Shown here: positions 1-6,157 of the stretch, in pieces
Position numbering within the stretch: the stretch's first letter is position 1
Layout: each line of letters begins with the position of its first letter
Made by a program: the position numbers and the translations under genes
The notes under the pieces: model-generated
What the model saw: only the letters and a program-made list of their open reading frames with translations
Told to the model about the DNA's origin: nothing
The model's database searches: none
Source of the DNA: Bacteroidales bacterium UBA4417
GTDB lineage: Bacteria > Bacteroidota > Bacteroidia > Bacteroidales > UBA4417
Reading direction: 5' to 3'
Length of the DNA stretch: 6,157 bases
Assembly: GCA_002389705.1 (NCBI GenBank)
Contig: DGQJ01000108.1
Location: 1 to 6,157 of the forward strand

Positions 1-1
1 C

Positions 2-88
2 AGCCGAATGACGCTGAAAAACGGTGTGGAAGATGCCATGAAAAAAGCGATTCCCGAAATTAAATCAGTGGAGGCGATTAATATGTAA
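2..88 (+). CDS. NifU-like C-terminal domain protein, 3' end only
   Basis: This is the C-terminal 28 residues of a gene that begins left of the window; the stop is TAA at 86-88. The visible peptide starts SRMTLKNGVEDAMKKAIPEI and ends in VEAINM. It resembles the end of the NifU/Nfu C-terminal domain, where a CxxC motif that binds an Fe-S cluster is followed by a serine/threonine and a 'TLKNGIE...IPE...V' helix-strand pattern. The CxxC itself would lie just outside the window and cannot be seen. Family members carry or transfer Fe-S clusters in the cytoplasm. The gene converges on the DUF3857 pair, and a strong hairpin separates them. The family call rests on a short tail and is therefore moderate; a full-length NifU versus a short stand-alone Nfu protein cannot be decided. 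Confidence 0.72.
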   Translation, partial: SRMTLKNGVEDAMKKAIPEIKSVEAINM

Positions 89-178
89 TTGAAGCCGGAA
101 TGGGGTAATCAGACTTTTAAAGGTTGAATTCTTCAGTAATTCAGCAACATTTTATTACCCTTTGGTTGGGTATTAAAT

Positions 179-212
179 AAAAATGGCCAGGTGTAATCGC
201 CTGGCCATTTTT
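179..212. terminator. Bidirectional intrinsic terminator between convergent genes
   Basis: The arms at 179-191 (AAAAATGGCCAGG) and 200-212 (CCTGGCCATTTTT) are perfectly complementary over 13 bp. The 8-base loop can close further by a G-C and a G-U pair. T runs follow the hairpin on the plus strand (208-213), and the A run at 179-183 reads as a T run on the minus strand. It can therefore serve both the NifU-like gene (+) and the DUF3857 operon (-). The right arm reaches the first base of the minus-strand stop codon (212-214), so that gene has almost no 3' untranslated region before the hairpin. Confidence 0.9.
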
Positions 213-2173
213 TATTTTGGAGCCAATACAATTTTCTCATTCCCTTTTTTAACAATCCGGTCGAACATGGCCTTAACCCTGGCATATTCTTCGGTTTGAT
301 AGACGGGGCGGTTAAATGAATACGATAAGGAAACACCTATTTTTGATTCATTCTGCACAACATTATATTCCAGGTTAAAAAGCTCATCGGTGAAAGTGCT
401 TTTTTCGGGTAAAAACTGAACTGTGTATCCTTCAGGAATGACAATCTCTGAAAAATATGTTCTTTTCACCGGATAAGTAAGGTCGACCGGGTATGTACGA
501 ACCTTTTGTTTCAGCGGGTTCTCGGTATAAGATTCATTCAGAAATGGTTTAATATATATTTTGTCGTTGATGACTTCTGGCTTATTCTCTATGGTACAGG
601 TAAATATAAATGGTTTTTTCCTGTCGAATTCATTTTTTATAATTAGGGAAGAATCTTCGACCTGGTACGTTTTTTTGCTTAAACTATTTAATAAATCTTT
701 GCGGTTGTTGGCATAATTGTTCCTGTACCATAATGCTTCATAATCGGAAGCTGTGGATATAAGCTGGGCTTGTTGTGAACTTCCTGTGACTTGAATTTTG
801 ATGCTTGTATTCAGGGTTGAGATTGTAGGACTTTGCAGGCTGACCCATGCCATATTATCTTTATTCACCACAAGCCCTTTGTCATTCATATATTGTATCG
901 GGATGCGGTTGTTTGGGCAAAACGGATCGGTTGCATCAGCCAGTACAGGCTTGCCGTCAATAATTACATAGGCAACAACGGTATTGAAATCGCTGCTAAA
1001 AGGATAATCCATAAGTATTTTTCCGTGTTTCCTGGTGCTCAGTACCAGCGGATCAGACGAAAGTCCAGCTGCCCTTAGGGCACCTACCAGCCAGAGGTTA
1101 ATTTCGGCACTGTTTCCTATTTTGTCTTTTTGCAATTCGGATGGTGATTTATTGGTAAACTGGCTGTTTTCATTATTCCATTTGAAGTTATCTTTGGCAA
1201 AACTTACAACGAAATCAAATTTCTGCAATGCGGTTTTTCCTATCAGCGAATCCGGATCAAGAATTTCGGCGGCACTTTTTTCGCTCTTTTTCACGTATTT
1301 GCCGAAATTGGTGCTTTTCAGATAATCCGAAACCAATTCAGGCCAGGTGGTCATAATTTTTATCTTTGATCCGTCGGGCCTGTTAACAGAAGCCAGCTGA
1401 AAATCAATCTTTATAATGTTATCTGCCTTCGATGGAATAAATTGTTCATCGCTAAAAGCAGGTATATTTTTTAGGCCGAATTTGTAAACCACATCATTAT
1501 ATTTTATGGATCCGAATTGTTGGGCCAGCGCCTCGGTGTCCACGTAGGTCTTGTAGTCATCAATTGATTTTCGCCCCTGCAGCATCCATGTATATTCATA
1601 AAAAGGGATCATTCTTACTTCGTAGGCACTGTATAAAACAGGGATATCCCACTGAAATTCCCAGTCGTGCAGGTTAAACAGGTATTGCGACTGAATGCTG
1701 TAAGTATATTCAATGATTGAACCCGGCTGAACATCGGGCATTGCAAACTTCATTGTTCTCCAGTTTTCGGTAGTCTTCTCTACGTAGCATGATTTGGGAT
1801 CGAGCGGGCTTATTTTACTGATTCCTCCTCCGGCAATGGTATAGGTACAAGCTTTATTGATAGTTACTTTTTCCTGTATGCTTCCTTCCTGGTAAAAGGG
1901 TATGGATACTTCGGCATAGCGCTTCCCGGCTTCATTCAGAATTTTGATCCGTGTAATTCGTTCGAACAGGAGATTAAAACCTCCGTCTGCTTGTATGAAA
2001 CTTGATTTTGCAACATCCGAAAGTATAATTGCATCAGCCTGAGGATCGAAAAAACAGGTTTTCATTTCAATCTGATCTAAGCCAATTTTGCCAAAATTCT
2101 CAAAATAATTCTGGGCATTTGTCTGAATAAGACTACCTGAAAAAAGCAGTAAGAAGAGGAAAAAATACTTCAT
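212..2173 (-). CDS. Exported DUF3857/transglutaminase-like protein, predicted catalytically inactive
   Basis: A 653-residue protein. It starts with a clear signal peptide (MKYFFLFLLL core, likely cleavage after TNA at residue 20), so it is exported; no later membrane segment or lipobox is seen. Residues about 30-270 form a beta-rich N-terminal region of DUF3857 type (RITRIKILN, YAEVSIPF near 71-93, YPF/W-rich strands after). Residues about 315-420 match the transglutaminase-like core, recognisable from GNSAEINLWLVGALRAAGL and LADATDP. The catalytic Cys position is Ser355, the His position is Thr398, and only the Asp (Asp413) remains. About 450-653 is a C-terminal beta-rich region. The N-terminal, core and C-terminal landmarks all have counterparts in the upstream neighbour, so the two look like paralogues. 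The ATG lies one base after the upstream TGA, with no promoter or Shine-Dalgarno sequence, so it is probably translationally coupled. Its role is unknown; a binding or partner function is inferred from loss of the triad. Confidence 0.85.
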   Translation of the reverse strand: MKYFFLFLLLFSGSLIQTNAQNYFENFGKIGLDQIEMKTCFFDPQADAIILSDVAKSSFIQADGGFNLLFERITRIKILNEAGKRYAEVSIPFYQEGSIQEKVTINKACTYTIAGGGISKISPLDPKSCYVEKTTENWRTMKFAMPDVQPGSIIEYTYSIQSQYLFNLHDWEFQWDIPVLYSAYEVRMIPFYEYTWMLQGRKSIDDYKTYVDTEALAQQFGSIKYNDVVYKFGLKNIPAFSDEQFIPSKADNIIKIDFQLASVNRPDGSKIKIMTTWPELVSDYLKSTNFGKYVKKSEKSAAEILDPDSLIGKTALQKFDFVVSFAKDNFKWNNENSQFTNKSPSELQKDKIGNSAEINLWLVGALRAAGLSSDPLVLSTRKHGKILMDYPFSSDFNTVVAYVIIDGKPVLADATDPFCPNNRIPIQYMNDKGLVVNKDNMAWVSLQSPTISTLNTSIKIQVTGSSQQAQLISTASDYEALWYRNNYANNRKDLLNSLSKKTYQVEDSSLIIKNEFDRKKPFIFTCTIENKPEVINDKIYIKPFLNESYTENPLKQKVRTYPVDLTYPVKRTYFSEIVIPEGYTVQFLPEKSTFTDELFNLEYNVVQNESKIGVSLSYSFNRPVYQTEEYARVKAMFDRIVKKGNEKIVLAPK

Positions 2174-2174
2174 C

Positions 2175-4040
2175 TCAGTTATTAGTTAGCGTTATATATA
2201 GTGACTGTTCCGATTCGCTTATGCGATTGATGAAATTATAGAATCCGGGATACTGATCTGCCTGGTAAGTTCCTGCCTTGATAATGATTTGTTTTACAAC
2301 TGCCACGCTCTGTGCGTTTTTTTGGAAACTTACGGTGTAACTTCCAAATGGGCTTTCAATATTTATATGATCCGGAATTGTTGAGACTTTATAATTTGCA
2401 GGTATTTCGTATTCGCAGGAATCAACCCGGGCATAGGGATAATTGAACTGTACCGGTAGCTTTCGCTTTTTTGGATCTTCAATAAAAGTAAAACTTACCG
2501 GGATTACTTTCAGCAACGATTCATTGCCATAAGTTTTCATCATTTGTGATGATGTGGCTGTGAACACAAGATTCACTACCGGGTTGTCGCGTTGAGGGAT
2601 ATTGATTTCATAGGATTCGAGCAGAAAACCGTTATTGACGAACCGTTTGTCGAGGTAGTATTTTCTTTCAGATTCGCTTAGTTCTGATCTCAGCTGTGAA
2701 AGATATTCGTACTTTTCGCCTCTGACATTGCAGTCGTACACAGCTTTCATTTCGCCGGTTATGCCAATGGTTGCCTTTATCTTTCTTTCTTCAATCACAT
2801 CGTTCTCCGTCAGCCGGGGTGTCATAACCAGTTTACTGGCATCTTTTTTTAATACCAGCGCCGGCCTGTTTTGGGTGAAGGTTCCCAGGTATCCAAATGC
2901 TAATTTGCTGGTGCAATCGAGCCACAAAGTATCACTATCTAACGGAACACACAGAAATACGTGGTTGAACTGCTGGGCTGCAAACGCGGTATCAACAGGT
3001 TCGATGTCATCACCGGCATTTACTGCACTGTAATACGAGTCAATCCCTATTTCGCCGAGGCAACTCCTGAAATAATTTGTTAATGCCTTACAGTCGCCAT
3101 ATTTTTTTTCAGCTACATACGAAGCCGGATATGGTTTCATGCCACCTGTTTTAATGGAAACATTTATGTACCGCGTTTCATCCTGCAGATAATGGTATAA
3201 TTTCCTGATTTTTTCCTTCTTATCGGCAATGCCTTCGGTAAGTGAATGAATTTTGATTTTTTCGGACAGCGGCAGGTCATCGAGATTTTGCAGAAGTTTT
3301 AAATGCCAGTTTCCGAATGATTTCCAATCGGATTGCTGACCTTCATATTCAAAAACAAATTTCTCAGGAACCACTTCGATACACGGGAGGAACTGCTGTA
3401 GCGATGGTGACCAATTTTCAGGCTCTACCGTATTAATATAATCTGCCTGCCATGTATAATATTTTCGGTCGGCTAATGAATCTATTTTGGGGCTTTCCAC
3501 TTTACATGCGCGAAATCGTATGTGGTACGAAATCGGGATGTTTAATTTCAGGGTGGCTTTTAAAGTTGGGATATCGTAATTCAGAACCGGAAACCATCGG
3601 CACAGGAACATGAACTGGTTCGATTCCATTTTAAAGGAATACCGCAAAGTGTAAGGATAGGTATGGTTCCTCAGTTTAAACTCTTTAACATAGGTATCCT
3701 CGAATAGGCTCATCGAAGACCCTGCGCTTTTATCGGTTATATCACTTTTTTTGAGTTCAGTTACTAAACGCCCCGAGTTATCAAAAACTGAGGCACTGAT
3801 ATTGTTTAGCTTGTTCAGTTTGTTGTATGGGATCGAAATCTCGGCATATTTGTCGCCGCTTCTGTTGTTTATTCGTACTTCAAAATCGTAGGTTTGTACC
3901 AGGCGGTTTGCATTTACTTCAACAATGGTTTGCTGGCTAATTAATTCTGCATCATGCTGTTGCGAATAAGTTGAATGATAAGCAAGAATCAGTAAAATTG
4001 TTAATATCAGCCCGGGCAGACTAAAACCTGAATGAAACAT
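2175..4040 (-). CDS. Exported DUF3857/transglutaminase-like protein with intact Cys-His-Asp triad
   Basis: A 621-residue protein and first gene of the pair. The N-terminus has a hydrophobic stretch (LILTILLILA, 11-20) and a likely cleavage after TYS at 26, fitting Sec export; the n-region lacks Lys/Arg, which is slightly unusual. The DUF3857-type region covers about 35-240 (YAEISIPY at 65-72). The transglutaminase-like core is about 270-380: a helix with KIRKLYHYLQDETRYI, then KKYGDCKALTNYF with Cys317, QFNHVFLCV with His360, and LWLDCTS with Asp375. These match the Cys, His and Asp of the transglutaminase/cysteine-protease superfamily. About 420-621 is a C-terminal beta-rich region. The family is known as a fusion of uncharacterised domains with a transglutaminase fold; the substrate is not known, and amide-bond cleavage or transfer in the periplasm is inference. 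An in-frame TGA lies upstream of the ATG, supporting this start. Transcription probably begins from the box at 4093-4100. Confidence 0.88.
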   Translation of the reverse strand: MFHSGFSLPGLILTILLILAYHSTYSQQHDAELISQQTIVEVNANRLVQTYDFEVRINNRSGDKYAEISIPYNKLNKLNNISASVFDNSGRLVTELKKSDITDKSAGSSMSLFEDTYVKEFKLRNHTYPYTLRYSFKMESNQFMFLCRWFPVLNYDIPTLKATLKLNIPISYHIRFRACKVESPKIDSLADRKYYTWQADYINTVEPENWSPSLQQFLPCIEVVPEKFVFEYEGQQSDWKSFGNWHLKLLQNLDDLPLSEKIKIHSLTEGIADKKEKIRKLYHYLQDETRYINVSIKTGGMKPYPASYVAEKKYGDCKALTNYFRSCLGEIGIDSYYSAVNAGDDIEPVDTAFAAQQFNHVFLCVPLDSDTLWLDCTSKLAFGYLGTFTQNRPALVLKKDASKLVMTPRLTENDVIEERKIKATIGITGEMKAVYDCNVRGEKYEYLSQLRSELSESERKYYLDKRFVNNGFLLESYEINIPQRDNPVVNLVFTATSSQMMKTYGNESLLKVIPVSFTFIEDPKKRKLPVQFNYPYARVDSCEYEIPANYKVSTIPDHINIESPFGSYTVSFQKNAQSVAVVKQIIIKAGTYQADQYPGFYNFINRISESEQSLYITLTNN

Positions 4041-4092
4041 ATCGGGATACAGAAAATTAAAAATTCAACAAAAAATTAAAATCTCAGATGTT

Positions 4093-4122
4093 CAAATGTA
4101 CAAATTTTATATAGATAACGAA
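4093..4122 (-). promoter_or_regulatory. Bacteroidota-type promoter for the DUF3857 pair
   Basis: On the minus strand 4100-4093 reads TACATTTG, an exact match to the Bacteroidota -7 consensus TAnnTTTG. Upstream at the expected distance (18 bases between) is TTCG (4122-4119), one mismatch from the TTTG-like -33 element. The predicted start of transcription is near 4087-4090, giving a leader of about 45-50 nt. The leader is U-rich, carries the 10-mer TTTTAATTTT twice (complements of 4072-4081 and 4053-4062), and has no Shine-Dalgarno sequence. The -33 part is weak; the -7 box is the main evidence. Confidence 0.5.
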
Positions 4123-4195
4123 TAATTTTGAAATAATTTCGCAATTGATGCTGCATCAGGTAGTTTGTACATCTGCCGATGAACTTCAAGCCTAA

Positions 4196-4225
4196 AGGTC
4201 CGGCCAGGAAAAGATATCCGGACCT
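4196..4225 (-). terminator. Stem-loop just after nadE, weak terminator candidate
   Basis: AGGTCCGG (4196-4203) and CCGGACCT (4218-4225) are perfect 8-bp inverted repeats around a 14-base loop, beginning 11 bases after the nadE stop. Read on the minus strand, the hairpin is followed only by TTTAGGC, not a real T tract. It may therefore be a weak or factor-assisted terminator, or an mRNA 3'-end stabiliser. Placement directly after the stop supports a 3'-end role. Confidence 0.45.
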
Positions 4226-4236
4226 GATTTATGTGT

Positions 4237-5883
4237 TCAGGCCAGGTACCTCCCCACAATCGGCATCCTTCGTCCCTGCCCGAATGCTTTTGGCGACACA
4301 CGCAGTATAGGTGGTGTCTGGTGCCGTTTCCACTCGTTCATATTCACCATGCGCAGCACACGTTTTACCGTTGCTTCATCGAAATCGGCAGCTACAAGGT
4401 CGGACGGACTTTGGCGCAGCTCGATATAGTTATATAAAATCTGATCGAGTATTTCGTAATCGGGGAGTGAGTCACTGTCTTTCTGTCCAGGTCTTAGCTC
4501 AGCCGACGGCGGTTTTACGATGCTGTTAACCGGAATAATTTCGTGTTCGCGGTTTATGTAATTTGCCAGGCCGTAAACATCGGTTTTATACACATCGCCC
4601 AGTACCGAAATGCCGCCGCACATATCACCGTACAATGTTCCGTAGCCTACTGCCGCTTCGCTCTTATTGGATGTGTTTAGCAAAATATACCCGAACTTAT
4701 TGGCTAAGCCCATCAGGATAATAGCCCTTACCCTTGCCTGTATATTTTCTTCGGCAACATTAAAAGGCAGGTTATTAAAATAGGGCTGAAGCGATCCTAA
4801 AATTGACGTATATCCATCTTTTATACTAATGGTGTCGTATATGCAACCCAGGTTTTGGGCCAGGGCCACAGCATCGTTGATGGAATGATCCGACGAGAAT
4901 TCGGAAGGTAACAGCACCGCGTATACATTCTCTTTTCCAAGCGCTTCGGCAGCCAATGCAAGCGTAACGGCCGAGTCAATACCGCCTGAGAGCCCGAGGA
5001 TGGCTTTTTTAAAGCCCATCTTTGTAAAATAATCCCTGATTCCCATCACCAGTGCATCGTGGATTAACGCAATCTTCGAGGTGCTCCTTGTGGCAACAGG
5101 TGTATCCGAAACAAGGCTTCTGGAAGATGGATCAAAATCAATTATTACGGTATCTTCGGTAAAAGCCCGGCAATGACCGGTTATATTACCCGCTATATCC
5201 ACGGCACACGAATTTCCGTCGAAAAGCAACTCAGTTTGAGCACCAGCCTGGTTTACATAAATCAACGGGATTTTATATTGCACCGTATTCGCCCTGAGTA
5301 TGCCCAGCCTTGTTTGCTGCTGATCGTAATTAAAGGGCGACGCGGCTATATTAATCATAATATCAGGCGACTGCAATGCCAGTACATCCATGGGGTTTGA
5401 TATGTACAAAGGATCAGGGACCAGGTTCCAGATATCTTCGCAAATGGTGAGTGCAATTTTTACACCTTTCAGGCTAACACATTCAAACCGACGGTTTGGT
5501 TCAAAATAGCGGTATTCGTCGAAAATATCATAGGTTGGCAAAAGTGCCTTGTGGGCCAGTGCCTGTATCTTTCCTTCGGCCAGCAGCCATGCCGAATTAA
5601 AAAGATTTTTTCCTTTTGCATCAGGATTTCGCGAAGGTGCACCAACAATGGCTGCAATGCCGTGGCAATGCGAAGCAATAGTTTGAACTGCGGCGTAGCT
5701 TTTATCAATAAAGTCATTGAATTCAAGGAAATCGCGGGGAGGATACCCGCAAACTGATAACTCGGCAAACACCACCAGGTCGGCTCCTTTTTGCCTGCAG
5801 CTTTCAATGGTTTGAATGATTTTACCGGTATTCAGCTCAAAATCACCAATAATATAATTTAGTTGTGCCAGGGCTATGCGCAT
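4237..5883 (-). CDS. nadE: Glutamine-dependent NAD+ synthetase
   Basis: A complete 548-residue two-domain enzyme of the cytoplasm. It makes NAD+ from nicotinic acid adenine dinucleotide and ATP, using ammonia released from glutamine. The N-terminal carbon-nitrogen hydrolase (glutaminase) domain covers about 1-255, with the Glu-Lys-Cys triad visible as Glu41 (FAELSVCGYPP), Lys112 (HKALLPTYDIFDEYRYF) and Cys148 (TICEDIW). The C-terminal synthetase domain covers about 270-548, with the ATP-pyrophosphatase P-loop LGLSGGIDSA (SGGIDS at 299-304), TSNKSE (404-409), YGTLYGDMCGG and the C-terminal SPKAFGQGRRMPIVGRY. Its length fits the shorter bacterial class (about 540-550 residues) rather than the form of about 640 residues. 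The ATG at 5883 starts directly with the expected first strand MRIALAQLN. The leader has an A-rich stretch and no Shine-Dalgarno sequence. It appears monocistronic, with hairpins on both sides. All key residues are present, so it should be active. Confidence 0.97.
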   Translation of the reverse strand: MRIALAQLNYIIGDFELNTGKIIQTIESCRQKGADLVVFAELSVCGYPPRDFLEFNDFIDKSYAAVQTIASHCHGIAAIVGAPSRNPDAKGKNLFNSAWLLAEGKIQALAHKALLPTYDIFDEYRYFEPNRRFECVSLKGVKIALTICEDIWNLVPDPLYISNPMDVLALQSPDIMINIAASPFNYDQQQTRLGILRANTVQYKIPLIYVNQAGAQTELLFDGNSCAVDIAGNITGHCRAFTEDTVIIDFDPSSRSLVSDTPVATRSTSKIALIHDALVMGIRDYFTKMGFKKAILGLSGGIDSAVTLALAAEALGKENVYAVLLPSEFSSDHSINDAVALAQNLGCIYDTISIKDGYTSILGSLQPYFNNLPFNVAEENIQARVRAIILMGLANKFGYILLNTSNKSEAAVGYGTLYGDMCGGISVLGDVYKTDVYGLANYINREHEIIPVNSIVKPPSAELRPGQKDSDSLPDYEILDQILYNYIELRQSPSDLVAADFDEATVKRVLRMVNMNEWKRHQTPPILRVSPKAFGQGRRMPIVGRYLA

Positions 5884-5906
5884 GTTCGTTTTTTGTAAGG
5901 TGTTCC

Positions 5907-5936
5907 AGAAAATAAAGTTTGTTTCGGGTATTCAAA
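5907..5936 (-). promoter_or_regulatory. Possible nadE promoter, weak match
   Basis: On the minus strand TTTG (5936-5933) is followed after 18 bases by TATTTTCT (5914-5907). This agrees with the Bacteroidota -33/-7 layout but misses the last two bases of TAnnTTTG. It would give a leader of roughly 15-20 nt. An alternative exact -7 match, TATTTTTG, lies further up at 5992-5985 but has no convincing -33 element and overlaps a terminator. Which one is used cannot be settled from sequence. Confidence 0.25.
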
Positions 5937-5984
5937 AGGACTTGTTTTTGGATTAAACCCGAAAATGATAACGCAACCAGTTTA

Positions 5985-6016
5985 CAAAAATAAAGCCCGG
6001 ATGGATACCCGGGCTT
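5985..6016 (-). terminator. Intrinsic terminator of the right-edge gene
   Basis: On the minus strand AAGCCCGG (6016-6009) pairs perfectly with CCGGGCTT (6000-5993) around an 8-base loop and is followed by TATTTTTG, a T-rich tail. It begins 21 bases after the stop of the outer-membrane protein gene at 6038, which is the right place to end that transcript and isolate nadE from it. Plus-strand reading gives AAAAAC after the stem, so it is one-directional. Confidence 0.8.
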
Positions 6017-6037
6017 AAAAACGGGAAATATTTTATC

Positions 6038-6157
6038 CTAGAACAATACTGAGAATGCCAGTTCGAAAAAGTTTGGGGTTGCTTTCTGGCCACTTTCAGT
6101 CAGAATATTTGTGAAACCGTTGTTAAATGCGAGTTCGAGGCCTAATTTCGGGCCACC
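6038..6157 (-). CDS. Probable outer-membrane beta-barrel protein, C-terminal end only
   Basis: The last 39 codons plus TAG (6040-6038) of a gene that begins right of the window. The peptide starts GGPKLGLELAFNNGF and ends NFFELAFSVLF. The final strand alternates large hydrophobic residues (F31, L33, F35, V37, F39) and ends in phenylalanine. This is the signature by which bacterial outer-membrane barrels are recognised by the assembly machinery. The GPKLGLEL segment fits the preceding strand, with a polar turn (TESGQKATPN) between them. It resembles the ends of small outer-membrane beta-barrel/PorT-like proteins common in Bacteroidota, but 39 residues cannot fix the family. The reading frame is open to the window edge and is followed by a good terminator, which supports it being a real gene. 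Confidence 0.68.
   Translation of the reverse strand, partial: GGPKLGLELAFNNGFTNILTESGQKATPNFFELAFSVLF

Noticed and set aside
156..174. Small hairpin TACCC/GGGTA between the NifU-like gene and the main terminator
   Set aside because: Only 5 bp with a 7-base loop and no T tract; the perfect 13-bp hairpin right after it explains termination.
133..336. 67-codon minus-strand open frame over the convergent terminator
   Set aside because: It runs through the terminator hairpin and the start of the 3' end of the 653-residue protein gene in another frame, so it is an artefact.
833..1325. Two plus-strand open frames (81 and 96 codons) antisense to the 653-residue protein gene
   Set aside because: No promoter box or family resemblance; they fall antisense to the conserved transglutaminase-like core and are explained by its codon composition.
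212..2173. Loss of Cys and His in the 653-residue protein as a sequencing error or decaying pseudogene
   Set aside because: Two separate codons are changed in otherwise well-kept motifs, the full 653-codon frame is open with an intact signal peptide, and GNSAE-type cores look like a normal subfamily form rather than decay.
4107..4301. 64-codon minus-strand open frame overlapping the nadE 3' end
   Set aside because: It begins inside nadE in a different frame and runs across the stem-loop, the inverted repeat and the upstream promoter region. The peptide has no signal peptide or known motif, and nadE itself ends with its normal conserved tail.
4231..4529. Plus-strand open frames antisense to the nadE 3' end
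   Set aside because: They overlap the conserved synthetase C-terminus on the other strand; the peptides show no recognisable features.
5469..5807. 112-codon open frame on the minus strand inside nadE
   Set aside because: It lies wholly within the glutaminase domain of nadE in another frame; the nadE frame carries all catalytic motifs, and the shadow peptide shows no recognisable domain.
5884..6037. Riboswitch or NAD-responsive operator before nadE
   Set aside because: No recognisable riboswitch core or long palindromic operator was seen; the region holds the terminator and weak promoter candidates only.

Overview
The window comes from a chromosome of a Bacteroidota (Bacteroidetes) bacterium, probably of the Bacteroidales/Marinilabiliales kind. 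This is inferred from three things. Two tandem secreted proteins of the DUF3857/transglutaminase-like type are typical of that phylum. An exact TAnnTTTG promoter box lies upstream of them. The starts have no Shine-Dalgarno sequence and have AT-rich leaders. Nothing suggests a mobile element, phage, CRISPR array or RNA gene, and no gene-free stretch exceeds about 200 bases.

Layout from left to right. The last 28 codons of a plus-strand NifU-like iron-sulfur scaffold protein end at 88. A convergent intergenic region follows, holding a perfect 13-bp hairpin flanked by A and T runs that can terminate transcription in both directions. All remaining genes are on the minus strand. A two-gene unit (4040 down to 212) encodes two exported paralogues of about 620-650 residues, joined by a TGA-G-ATG junction. 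Before it comes a 196-bp gap with a stem-loop just after nadE and a Bacteroidota-type promoter. nadE (5883 to 4237) is a complete glutamine-dependent NAD+ synthetase. Before nadE are an intrinsic terminator and, at the right edge, the last 39 codons of a probable outer-membrane beta-barrel protein.

How the genes work together. nadE performs the last step of NAD+ biosynthesis and looks like a stand-alone housekeeping gene. The two DUF3857 proteins should act together outside the cytoplasm. The promoter-proximal one keeps a full Cys-His-Asp transglutaminase/protease-like triad. The distal one has Ser and Thr at the Cys and His positions and is predicted to be catalytically dead. This active/inactive pair, made in coupled fashion from one mRNA, is the most interesting feature. 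The rest of the window is ordinary core genome, and I see no clear evidence of a wholly new system.
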